In this document: one piece after another, positions 27,201-40,200 of the stretch
Layout: the number at the start of each line of letters is the position of its first letter
Position numbering within the stretch: the stretch's first letter is position 1
NCBI RefSeq assembly: GCF_026230105.1
Contig: NC_079483.1
Location: 1,853,312-1,917,311, forward strand
Direction: 5' to 3'
Length of the DNA: 64,000 nt
Origin: Diorhabda sublineata
Taxonomy: Eukaryota > Arthropoda > Insecta > Coleoptera > Chrysomelidae
Made by a program: the position numbers and the translations under genes
The notes under the pieces: model-generated
What the model saw: the letters and a program-made list of their open reading frames with translations, nothing else
Database searches by the model: none
What the model was told of the DNA's origin: nothing

Positions 27201-27260
27201 CTTCAAATTAGGAAGATAGACTTCGAAAATTTTCAATCAACACAAAGTGACAGTTGACCT
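24200..27260 (+). repeat. 1176-bp (8-monomer) HOR, about 2.5 copies
   Basis: Segments at 24921 and 26097 match at 1176 bp. The GGAATTCG...TTTTTAATC stretch before them matches at the same offset (24290 and 25466). A third partial copy starts at 26979 after a shorter step of 882 bp (6 monomers). Shared private variants are TTAATTGCCGATATC followed by ATATATAAGGAATG near 25126, 26302 and 27184. Confidence 0.8.
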
Positions 27261-29152
27261 CAATGGGCTTCAATGGATGTTAATCGCCTATATCTGACAA
27301 AGTTAGATGCAAACTCACTCAAATATATGAGAAATGTTGAAATTCGACTTCAAATTAAGAAGATAGACTTTGAAAATTTTCAATCAACACAAAGTGACAG
27401 TTGACCTCAATGGGCTTCAATGGATGTTAATCGCGTATATCTGACAAAGTTAGATGCAAACTCACTCAAATATATGAGAAATGTTGAAATTCGTCTTCAA
27501 ATTAGAAAGATAGACTGAAAATTTTCAATCAACACAAAGTGACAGTCGACCTCAATTGGCTTCAGTGGATGTTAATCGACGATATCTGACAAAGTTAGAT
27601 GCAAACTCTCCCAAATATATAAGAAATGTTGAAATGCGACTCCAAATTAGGAAGATAGACAATTTTCAATCAACACAAAGTGACAGTTGACCTCAATGGG
27701 CTTCAATGGATGTTAATCGCGTATATCTGACAAAGTTAGATGCAAACTCACTCGAATATATGAGAAATGTTGATATTCGACTTCAAACTAGGAAGATAGA
27801 CTTTGAAAATTTTCAATCAACACAAATTGACAGTTGACCTCAATGGGCTTCAATGGATGTTAATCGCGTATATCTGACAAAGTTAGATGCAAACTCACTC
27901 AAATATATGAGAAATGTTGAAATTCGTCTTCAAATTAGGAAGATAGACTTTGAAAATTTTCAATCAACACAAAGTGACAGTCGACCTCAATGGGCTTCAA
28001 TGGATGTTAATTGCCGATATCTGACAAAGTTAGATGCAAACTCACTCAAATATATGAGAAATGTTGAAATTCGACTTCAAATTAGGAAGATAGACTTTGA
28101 AAATTTTCAATCAACACAAAGTGACAGTCGACCTCAATGGGCTTCAATGGATGTTAATCGCGTATATCTGACAAAGTTAGATGCAAACTCACTCGAATAT
28201 ATGAGAAATGTTGAAATTCGACTTCAAATTAGGAAGATAGACTTTGAAAATTTTCAATCAACACAAATTGACAGTTGACCTCAATGGGCTTCAATGGATG
28301 TTAATCGCGTATATCTGACAAAGTTAGATGCAAACTCACTCGAATATATGAGAAATGTTGAAATTCGTCTTCAAATTAGGAAGATAGACTTTGAAAATTT
28401 CCAATCAACACAAATTGACAGTCGACCTCAATGGGCTTCAATGGATGTTAATTGCCGATATCTGACAAAGTTAGATGCAAACTCAATCCAATATATAAGA
28501 AATGTTGAAATTCGACTTCAAATTAGGAAGATAGACTTCGAAAATTTTCAATCAACACAAAGTGACAGTTGACCTCAATGGGCTTCAATGGATGTTAATC
28601 GCGTATATCTGACAAAGTTAGATGCAAACTCACTCAAATATATGAGAAATGTTGAAATTCGTCTTCAAATTAGGAAGATAGACTGAAAATTTTCAATCAA
28701 CACAAAGTGACAGTCGACCTCAATTGGCTTCAGTGGATGTTAATCGACGATATCTGACAAAGTTAGATGCAAACTCTCCCAAATATATAAGGAATGTTGA
28801 AATGCGACTCCAAATTAGGAAGATAGACAATTTTCAATCAACACAAAGTGACAGTTGACCTCAATGGGCTTCAATGGATGTTAATCGCGTATATCTGACA
28901 AAGTTAGATGCAAACTCACTCGAATATATGAGAAATGTTGATATTCGACTTCAAATTAGGAAGATAGACTTTAAAAATTTTCAATCAACACAAATTGACA
29001 GTCGACCTCAATGGGCTTCAATGGATGTTAATTGCCGATATCTGACAAAGTTAGATGCAAACTCACTCCAATATATAAGAAATGTTGAAATTCGACTTCA
29101 AATTAGGAAGATAGACTTCGAAAATTTTCAATCAACACAAAGTGACAGTTGA
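27260..29152 (+). repeat. L-type monomers without a clear long-period HOR
   Basis: About 13 L-type monomers of the usual classes. They include 141-bp members near 27600-27660 and 28770-28830, and the 2-bp deletion form GACTGAAAATTTTC near 27513 and 28682. The two deletion forms are about 1169 bp apart, so a looser 8-monomer repetition is likely. The rare variant GTTGATATTCG occurs near 27770 and 28940. No gene or foreign sequence is seen. Confidence 0.65.
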
Positions 29153-30622
29153 CCTCAATGGGCTTCAATGGATGTTAATCGCCTATATCTGACAAAGTTA
29201 GATGCAAACTCACTCAAATATATGAGAAATGTTGAAATTCGACTTCAAATTAAGAAGATAGACTTTGAAAATTTTCAATCAACACAAAGTGACAGTTGAC
29301 CTCAATGGGCTTCAATGGATGTTAATCGCGTATATCTGACAAAGTTAGATGCAAACTCACTCGAATATATGAGAAATGTTGAAATTCGACTTCAAATTAG
29401 GAAGATAGACTTTGAAAATTTTCAATCAACACAAAGTGACAGTCGACCTCAATGGGCTTCAATGGATGTTAATCGCGTATATCTGACAAAGTTAGATGCA
29501 AACTCACTCGAATATATGAGAAATGTTGAAATTCGACTTCAAATTAGGAAGATAGACTTTGAAAATTTTCAATCAACACAAATTGACAGTTGACCTCAAT
29601 GGGCTTCAATGGATGTTAGTCGCGTATATCTGACAAAGTTAGATGCAAACTCACTCAAATATATGAGAAATGTTGAAATTCGTCTTCAAATTAGGAAGAT
29701 AGACTTTGAAAATTTTCAATCAACACAAATTGACAGTCGACCTCAATGGGCTTCAATGGATGTTAATTGCCGATATCTGACAAAGTTAGATGCAAACTCA
29801 CTCCAATATATAAGAAATGTTGAAATTCGACTTCAAATTAGGAAGATAGACTTCGAAAATTTTCAATCAACACAAAGTGACAGTTGACCTCAATGGGCTT
29901 CAATGGATGTTAATCGCCTATATCTGACAAAGTTAGATGCAAACTCACTCAAATATATGAGAAATGTTGAAATTCGACTTCAAATTAAGAAGATAGACTT
30001 TGAAAATTTTCAATCAACACAAAGTGACAGTTGACCTCAATGGGCTTCAATGGATGTTAATCGCGTATATCTGACAAAGTTAGATGCAAACTCACTCGAA
30101 TATATGAGAAATGTTGAAATTCGACTTCAAATTAGGAAGATAGACTTTGAAAATTTTCAATCAACACAAAGTGACAGTCGACCTCAATGGGCTTCAATGG
30201 ATGTTAATCGCGTATATCTGACAAAGTTAGATGCAAACTCACTCGAATATATGAGAAATGTTGAAATTCGACTTCAAATTAGGAAGATAGACTTTGAAAA
30301 TTTTCAATCAACACAAATTGACAGTTGACCTCAATGGGCTTCAATGGATGTTAGTCGCGTATATCTGACAAAGTTAGATGCAAACTCACTCAAATATATG
30401 AGAAATGTTGAAATTCGTCTTCAAATTAGGAAGATACACTTTGAAAATTTTCAATCAACAGAAAGTGACAGTCGACCTCAATGGGCTTCAATGGATGTTA
30501 ATCGCGTATATCTGACAAAGTTAGATGCAAACTCACTCGAATATATGAGAAATGTTGAAATTCGACTTCAAATTAGGAAGATAGACTTTGAAAATTTTCA
30601 ATCAACACAAATTGACAGTTGA
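29153..30622 (+). repeat. 735-bp (5-monomer) HOR, two copies
   Basis: Two adjacent pentamers match at an offset of 735 bp (29315 to 30050, 29609 to 30344). They share the private change GATGTTAGTCGCG near 29615 and 30350. The second copy diverges near its end, where a monomer carries GATACACTTTG and CAACAGAAAG instead. Confidence 0.8.
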
Positions 30623-32350
30623 CCTCAATGGGCTTCAATGGATGTTAATCGCGTATATCTGACAAAGTTAGATGCAAACTCACTCAAATATATGAGAAAT
30701 GTTGAAATTCGTCTTCAAATTAGGAAGATAGACTTTGAAAATTTTCAATCAACACAAAGTGACAGTCGACCTCAATGGGCTTCAATGGATGTTAATTGAC
30801 GATATCTGACAAAGTTAGATGCAAACTCACTCCAATATATAAGAAATGTTGAAATTCGACTTCAAATTAGGAAGATAGACTTCGAAAATTTTCAATCAAC
30901 ACAAAGTGACAGTCGACCTCAATGGGCTTCAATGGATGTTAATCGCGTATATCTGACAAAGTTAGATGCAAACTCACTCGAATATATGAGAAATGTTGAA
31001 ATTCGACTTCAAATTAGGAAGATAGACTTTGAAAATTTTCAATCAACACAAATTGACAGTTGACCTCAATGGGCTTCAATGGATGTTAATCGCGTATATC
31101 TGACAAAGTTAGATGCAAACTCACTCAAATATATGAGAAATGTTGAAATTCGTCTTCAAATTAGGAAGATAGACTTTGAAAATTTTCAATCAACACAAAG
31201 TGACAGTCGACCTCAATTGGCTTCAGTGGATGTTAATCGACGATATCTGACAAAGTTAGATGCAAACTCTCCCAAATATATAAGAAATGTTGAAATGCGA
31301 CTCCAAATTAGGAAGATAGACAATTTTCAATCAACACAAAGTGACAGTTGACCTCAATGGGCTTCAATGGATGTTAATCGCGTATATCTGACAAAGTTGG
31401 ATGCAAACTCACTCGAATATATGAGAAATGTTGAAATTCGACTTAAAATTAGGAAGATAGACTTTGAAAATTTTCAATCAACAGAAAGTGACAGTCGACC
31501 TCAATGGGCTTCAATGGATGTTAATCGCGTATATCTGACAAAGTTAGATGCAAACTCACTCGAATATATGAGAAATGTTGAAATTCGACTTCAAATTAGG
31601 AAGATAGACTTTGAAAATTTTCAATCAACACAAATTGACAGTTGACCTCAATGGGCTTCAATGGATGTTAATCGCGTATATCTGACAAAGTTGATGCAAA
31701 CTCACTCAAATATATGAGAAATGTTGAAATTCGTCTTCAAATTAGGAAGATAGACTTAGAAAATTTTCAATCAACACAAAGTGACAGTTGACCTCAATGG
31801 GCTTCAATGGATGTTAATCGCGTATATCTGACAAAGTTAGATGCAAACTCACTCGAATATATGAGAAATGTTGAAATTCGACTTCAAATTAGGAAGATAG
31901 ACTTCGAAAATTTTCAATCAACACAAAGTGACAGTTGACCTCAATGGGCTTCAATGGATGTTAATTGACGATATCTGACAAAGTTAGATGCAAACTCACT
32001 CCAATATATGAGAAATGTTGAAATTCGACTTCAAATTAGGAAGATAGACTTCGAAAATTTTCAATCAACACAAAGTGACAGTCGACCTCAATGGGCTTCA
32101 ATGGATGTTAATTGACGATATCTGACAAAGTTAGATGCAAACTCACTCCAATATATAAGAAATGTTGAAATTGGACTTCAAATTAGGAAGATAGACTTCG
32201 AAAATTTTCAATCAACACAAAGTGACAGTTGACCTCAATGGGCTTCAATGGATGTTAATCGCCTATATCTGACAAAGTTAGATGCAAACTCACTCAAATA
32301 TATGAGAAATGTTGAAATTCGACTTCAAATTAGGAAGATAGACTTTTAAA
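30623..32350 (+). repeat. L-type monomers with first 1-bp-deletion member
   Basis: About 12 L-type monomers. The member at about 31670-31780 carries CAAAGTTGATGC near 31688, one base short of CAAAGTTAGATGC. It also has AGACTTAGAAAATTTTC. This pair of changes recurs in later copies and works as a lineage tag. A 141-bp member lies at about 31260-31330. No gene is visible. Confidence 0.7.
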
Positions 32351-35300
32351 ATTTTCAATCAACACAAAGTGACAGTCGACCTCAATTGGCTTCAGTGGAT
32401 GTTAATCGACGATATCTGACAAAGTTAGATGCGAACTCTCCCAAATATATAAGAAATGTTGAAATGCGACTTCAAATTAGGAAGATAGACAATTTTCAAT
32501 CAACACAAAGTGACAGTTGACCTCAATGGGCTTCAATGGATGTTAATCGCGTATATCTGACAAAGTTAGATGCAAACTCACTCGAATATATGAGAAATGT
32601 TGAAATTCGATTTAAAATTAGGAAGATAGACTTTGAAAATTTTCAATCAACAGAAAGTGACAGTCGACCTCAATGGGCTTCAATGGATGTTAATCGCGTA
32701 TATCTGACAAAGTTAGATGCAAACTCACTCGAATATATGAGAAATGTTGAAATTCGACTTCAAATTAGGAAGATAGACTTTGAAAATTTTCAATCAACAC
32801 AAATTGACAGTTGACCTCAATGGGCTTCAATGGATGTTAATCGCGTATATCTGACAAAGTTAGATGCAAACTCACTCAAATATATGAGAAATGTTGAAAT
32901 TCGTCTTCAAATTAGGAAGATAGACTTTGAAAATTTTCAATCAACACAAAGTGACAGTCGACCTCAATGGGCTTCAATGGATGTTAATTGACGATATCTG
33001 ACAAAGTTAGATGCAAACTCACTCCAATATATAAGAAATGTTGAAATTCGACTTCAAATTAGGAAGATAGACTTCGAAAATTTTCAATCAACACAAAGTG
33101 ACAGTCGATCTCAATGGGCTTCAATGGATGTTAATTGACGATATCTGACAAAGTTAGATGCAAACTCACTCCAATATATAAGAAATGTTGAAATTCGACT
33201 TCAAATTAGGAAGATAGACTTTGAAAATTTTCAATCAACACAAAGTGACAGTCGACCTCAATGGGCTTCAATGGATGTTAATTGACGATATCTGACAAAG
33301 TTAGATGCAAACTCACTCCAATATATAAGAAATGTTGAAATTCGACTTCAAATTAGGAAGATAGACTTTGAAAATTTTCAATCAACACAAAGTGACAGTC
33401 TACCTCAATTGGCTTCAGTGGATGTTAATCGACGATATCTGACAAAGTTAGATGCAAACTCTCCCAAATATATAAGAAATGTTGAAATGCGACTCCAAAT
33501 TAGGAAGATAGACAATTTTCAATCAACACAAAGTGACAGTTGACCTCAATGGGCTTCAATGGATGTTAATCGCGTATATCTGACAAAGTTAGATGCAAAC
33601 TCACTCGAATATATGAGAAATGTTGAAATTCGACTTAAAATTAGGAAGATAGACTTTGAAAATTTTCAATCAACACAAATTGACAATCGACCTCAATGTG
33701 CTTCAATGGATGTTAATCGACGATATCTGACAAAGTTAGATGCAAACTCACTCAAATATATGAGAAATGTTGAAATTCGACTTCAAACTAGGAAGATAGA
33801 CTTTGAAAATTTTCAATCAACACAAATTGACAGTTGACCTCAATGGGCTTCAATGGATGTTAATCGCGTATATCTGACAAAGTTAGATGCAAACTCACTC
33901 AAATATATGAGAAATGTTGAAATTCGTCTTCAAATTAGGAAGATAGACTTTGAAAATTTTCAATCAACACAAATTGACAGTCGACCTCAATGGGCTTCAA
34001 TGGATGTTAATTGCCGATATCTGACAAAGTTAGATGCAAACTCACTCCAATATATAAGAAATGTTGAAATTCGACTTCAAATTAGGAAGATAGACTTCGA
34101 AAATTTTCAATCAACACAAAGTGACAGTTGACCTCAATGGGCTTCAATGGATGTTAATCGCCTATATCTGACAAAGTTAGATGCAAACTCACTCAAATAT
34201 ATGAGAAATGTTGAAATTCGACTTCAAATTAAGAAGATAGACTTTGAAAATTTTCAATCAACACAAAGTGACAGTTGACCTCAATGGGCTTCAATGGATG
34301 TTAATCGCGTATATCTGACAAAGTTAGATGCAAACTCACTCGAATATATGAGAAATGTTGAAATTCGACTTCAAATTAGGAAGATAGACTTTGAAAATTT
34401 TCAATCAACACAAAGTGACAGTCGACCTCAATGGGCTTCAATGGATGTTAATCGCGTATATCTGACAAAGTTAGATGCAAACTCACTCGAATATATGAGA
34501 AATGTTGAAATTCGACTTCAAATTAGGAAGATAGACTTTGAAAATTTTCAATTAACACAAATTGACAGTTGACCTCAATGGGCTTCAATGGATGTTAGTC
34601 GCGTATATCTGACAAAGTTAGATGCAAACTCACTCAAATATATGAGAAATGTTGAAATTCGTCTTCAAATTAGGAAGATAGACTTTGAAAATTTTCAATC
34701 AACACAAATTGACAGTCGACCTCAATGGGCTTCAATGGATGTTAATTGCCGATATCTGACAAAGTTAGATGCAAACTCACTCCAATATATAAGAAATGTT
34801 GAAATTCGACTTCAAATTAGGAAGATAGACTTCGAAAATTTTCAATCAACACAAAGTGACAGTTGACCTCAATGGGCTTCAATGGATGTTAATCGCGTAT
34901 ATCTGACAAAGTTAGATGCAAACTCACTCAAATATATGAGAAATGTTGAAATTCGTCTTCAAATTAGGAAGATAGACTTTTAAAATTTTCAATCAACACA
35001 AAGTGACAGTCGACCTCAATTGGCTTCAGTGGATGTTAATCGACGATATCTGACAAAGTTAGATGCGAACTCTCCCAAATATATAAGAAATGTTGAAATG
35101 CGACTTCAAATTAGGAAGATAGACAATTTTCAATCAACACAAAGTGACAGTTGACCTCAATGGGCTTCAATGGATGTTAATCGCGTATATCTGACAAAGT
35201 TAGATGCAAACTCACTCGAATATATGAGAAATGTTGAAATTCGATTTAAAATTAGGAAGATAGACTTTGAAAATTTTCAATCAACAGAAAGTGACAGTCG

Positions 35301-37230
35301 ACCTCAATGGGCTTCAATGGATGTTAATCGCGTATATCTGACAAAGTTAGATGCAAACTCACTCGAATATATGAGAAATGTTGAAATTCGACTTCAAATT
35401 AGGAAGATAGACTTTGAAAATTTTCAATCAACACAAATTGACAGTTGACCTCAATGGGCTTCAATGGATGTTAATCGCGTATATCTGACAAAGTTAGATG
35501 CAAACTCACTCAAATATATGAGAAATGTTGAAATTCGTCTTCAAATTAGGAAGATAGACTTTGAAAATTTTCTATCAACACAAAGTGACAGTCGACCTCA
35601 ATGGGCTTCAATGGATGTTAATTGACGATATCTGACAAAGTTAGATGCAAACTCACTCCAATATATAAGAAATGTTGAAATTCGACTTCAAATTAGGAAG
35701 ATAGACTTCGAAAATTTTCAATCAACACAAAGTGACAGTCTATCTCAATGGGCTTCAATGGATGTTAATTGACGATATCTGACAAAGTTAGATGCAAACT
35801 CACTCCAATATATAAGAAATGTTGAAATTCGACTTCAAATTAGGAAGATAGACTTTGAAAATTTTCAATCAACACAAAGTGACAGTCGACCTCAATGGGC
35901 TTCAATGGATGTTAATTGACGATATCTGACAAAGTTAGATGCAAACTCACTCTAATATATAAGAAATGTTGAAATTCGACTTCAAATTAGGAAGATAGAC
36001 TTTGAAAATTTTCAATCAACACAAAGTGACAGTCTACCTCAATTGGCTTCAGTGGATGTTAATCGACGATATCTGACAAAGTTAGATGCAAACTCTCCCA
36101 AATATATAAGAAATGTTGAAATGCGACTCCAAATTAGGAAGATAGACAATTTTCAATCAACACAAAGTGACAGTTGACCTCAATGGGCTTCAATGGATGT
36201 TAATCGCGTATATCTGACAAAGTTAGATGCAAACTCACTCGAATATATGAGAAATGTTGAAATTCGACTTAAAATTAGGAAGATAGACTTTGAAAATTTT
36301 CAATCAACACAAATTGACAATCGACCTCAATGTGCTTCAATGGATGTTAATCGACGATATCTGACAAAGTTAGATGCAAACTCACTCAAATATATGAGAA
36401 ATGTTGAAATTCGACTTCAAACTAGGAAGATAGACTTTGAAAATTTTCAATCAACACAAATTGACAGTTGACCTCAATGGGCTTCAATGGATGTTAATCG
36501 CGTATATCTGACAAAGTTAGATGCAAACTCACTCAAATATATGAGAAATGTTGAAATTCGTCTTCAAATTAGGAAGATAGACTTTGAAAATTTTCAATCA
36601 ACACAAATTGACAGTCGACCTCAATGGGCTTCAATGGATGTTAATTGCCGATATCTGACAAAGTTAGATGCAAACTCACTCCAACATATAAGAAATGTTG
36701 AAATTCGACTTCAAATTAGGAAGATAGACTTCGAAAATTTTCAATCAACACAAAGTGACAGTTGACCTCAATGGGCTTCAATGGATGTTAATCGCCTATA
36801 TCTGACAAAGTTAGATGCAAACTCACTCAAATATATGAGAAATGTTGAAATTCGACTTCAAATTAAGAAGATAGACTTTGAAAATTTTCAATCAACACAA
36901 AGTGACAGTTGACCTCAATGGGCTTCAATGGATGTTAATCGCGTATATCTGACAAAGTTAGATGCAAACTCACTCGACTATATGAGAAATGTTGAAATTC
37001 GACTTCAAATTAGGAAGATAGACTTTGAAAATTTTCAATCAACACAAAGTGACAGTCGACCTCAATGGGCTTCAATGGATGTTAATCGCGTATATCTGAC
37101 AAAGTTAGATGCAAACTCACTCGAATATATGAGAAATGTTGAAATTCGACTTCAAATTAGGAAGATAGACTTTGAAAATTTTCAATCAACACAAATTGAC
37201 AGTTGACCTCAATGGGCTTCAATGGATGTT
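32350..37230 (+). repeat. 2634-bp (18-monomer) HOR, two copies
   Basis: Homologous segments start at 32536 and 35170, 33559 and 36193, 33853 and 36487, and 34294 and 36928, all at 2634 bp. That is 18 monomers minus 12 bp, explained by two 141-bp members per copy. Private variants shared by the copies include ATTCGATTTAAAATTAGG (near 32607 and 35241) and CTTCAAACTAGG (near 33781 and 36415). Later point changes separate them, such as CTCTAATATATAAG near 35951 in copy 2 only. Confidence 0.85.
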
Positions 37231-40200
37231 AATCGCGTATATCTGACAAAGTTGATGCAAACTCACTCAAATATATGAGAAATGTTGAAATTCGTCTTCA
37301 AATTAGGAAGATAGACTTAGAAAATTTTCAATCAACACAGAGTGACAGTCGACCTCAATGGGCTTCAATGGATGTTAATGGACGATATCTGACAAAGTTA
37401 GATGCAAACTCACTCCAATATATAAGAAATGTTGAAATTCGACTTCAAATTAGGAAGATAGACTTCGAAAATTTTCAATCAACACAAAGTGACAGTTGAC
37501 CTCAATGGGCTTCAACGGATGTTAATTGACGATATCTGACAAAGTTAGATGCAAACTCACTCCAATATATGAGAAATGTTGAAATTCGACTTCAAATTAG
37601 GAAGATAGACTTCGAAAATTTTCAATCAACACAAAGTGACAGTCGACCTCAATGGGCTTCAATGGATGTTAATTGATGATATCTGACAAAGTTAGATGCA
37701 AACTCACTCCAATATATAAAAAATGTTGAAATTGGACTTCAAATTAGGAAGATAGACTTCGAAAATTTTCAATCAACACAAAGTGACAGTTGACCTCAAT
37801 GGGCTTCAATGGATGTTAATCGCCTATATCTGACAAAGTTAGATGCAAACTCACTCAAATATATGAGAAATGTTGAAATTCGACTTCAAATTAGGAAGAT
37901 AGACTTTTAAAATTTTCAATCAACACAAAGTGACAGTTGACCTCAATGGGCTTCAATGGATGTTAATCGCGTATATCTGACAAAGTTAGATGCAAACTCA
38001 CTCGACTATATGAGAAATGTTGAAATTCGACTTCAAATTAGGAAGATAGACTTTGAAAATTTTCAATCAACACAAAGTGACAGTCGACCTCAATGGGCTT
38101 CAATGGATGTTAATCGCGTATATCTGACAAAGTTAGATGCAAACTCACTCGAATATATGAGAAATGTTGAAATTCGACTTCAAATTAGGAAGATAGACTT
38201 TGAAAATTTTCAATTAACACAAATTGACAGTTGACCTCAATGGGCTTCAATGGATGTTAGTCGCGTATATCTGACAAAGTTAGATGCAAACTCACTCAAA
38301 TATATGAGAAATGTTGAAATTCGTCTTCAAATTAGGAAGATAGACTTTGAAAATTTTCAATCAACACAAATTGACAGTCGACCTCAATGGGCTTCAATGG
38401 ATGTTAATTGCCGATATCTGACAAAGTTAGATGCAAACTCACTCCAATATATAAGAAATGTTGAAATTCGACTTCAAATTAGGAAGATAGACTTCGAAAA
38501 TTTTCAATCAACACAAAGTGACAGTTGACCTCAATGGGCTTCAATGGATGTTAATCGCGTATATCTGACAAAGTTAGATGCAAACTCACTCAAATATATG
38601 AGAAATGTTGAAATTCGTCTTCAAATTAGGAAGATAGACTGAAAATTTTCAATCAACACAAAGTGACAGTCGACCTCAATGGGCTTCATTGGATGTTAAT
38701 CGACGATATCTGACAAAGTTAGATGCAAACTCATTCAAATATATGAGAAATGTTGAAATTCGACTTCAAATGAGGAAGATAGACTTTTAAAAATTTTCAA
38801 TCAACACAAATTGACAGTCGACCTCAATGGGCTTCAATGGATGTTAATTGCCGATATCTGACAAAGTTAGATGCAAACTCACTCCAATATATAAGAAATG
38901 TTGAAATTCGACTTCAAATTAGGAAGATAGACTTCGAAAATTTTCAATCAACACAAAGTGACAGTTGACCTCAATGGGCTTCAATGGATGTTAATCGCGT
39001 ATATCTGACAAAGTTGGATGCAAACTCACTCGAATATATGAGAAATGTTGAAATTCGACTTAAAATTAGGAAGATAGACTTTGAAAATTTTCAATCAACA
39101 GAAAGTGACAGTCGACCTCAATGGGCTTCAATGGATGTTAATCGCGTATATCTGACAAAGTTAGATGCAAACTCACTCGAATATATGAGAAATGTTGGAA
39201 TGCGACTTCAAATTAGGAAGATAGACTTTGAAAATTTTCAATCAACACAAATTGACAGTTGACCTCAATGGGCTTCAATGGATGTTAATCGCGTATATCT
39301 GACAAAGTTGATGCAAACTCACTCAAATATATGAGAAATGTTGAAATTCGTCTTCAAATTAGGAAGATAGACTTAGAAAATTTTCAATCAACACAAATTG
39401 ACAGTCGACCTCAATGGGCTTCAATGGATGTTAATGGACGATATCTGACAAAGTTAGATGCAAACTCACTCCAATATATAAGAAATGTTGAAATTCGACT
39501 TCAAATTAGGAAGATAGACTTCGAAAATTTTCAATCAACACAAAGTGACAGTTGACCTCAATGGGCTTCAATGGATGTTAATCGCCTATATCTGACAAAG
39601 TTAGATGCAAACTCACTCAAATATATGAGAAATGTTGAAATTCGACTTCAAATTAAGAAGATAGACTTTGAAAATTTTCAATCAACACAAAGTGACAGTT
39701 GACCTCAATGGGCTTCAATGGATGTTAATCGCGTATATCTGACAAAGTTAGATGCAAACTCACTCGACTATATGAGAAATGTTGAAATTCGACTTCAAAT
39801 TAGGAAGATAGACTTTGAAAATTTTCAATCAACACAAAGTGACAGTCGACCTCAATGGGCTTCAATGGATGTTAATTGACGATATCTGACAAAGTTAGAT
39901 GCAAACTCACTCCAATATATAAGAAATGTTGAAATTCGACTTCAAATTAGGAAGATAGACTTCGAAAATTTTCAATCAACACAAAGTGACAGTTGACCTC
40001 AATGGGCTTCAACGGATGTTAATTGACGATATCTGACAAAGTTAGATGCAAACTCACTCCAATATATGAGAAATGTTGAAATTCGACTTCAAATTAGGAA
40101 GATAGACTTCGAAAATTTTCAATCAACACAAAGTGACAGTCGACCTCAATGGGCTTCAATGGATGTTAATTGATGATATCTGACAAAGTTAGATGCAAAC

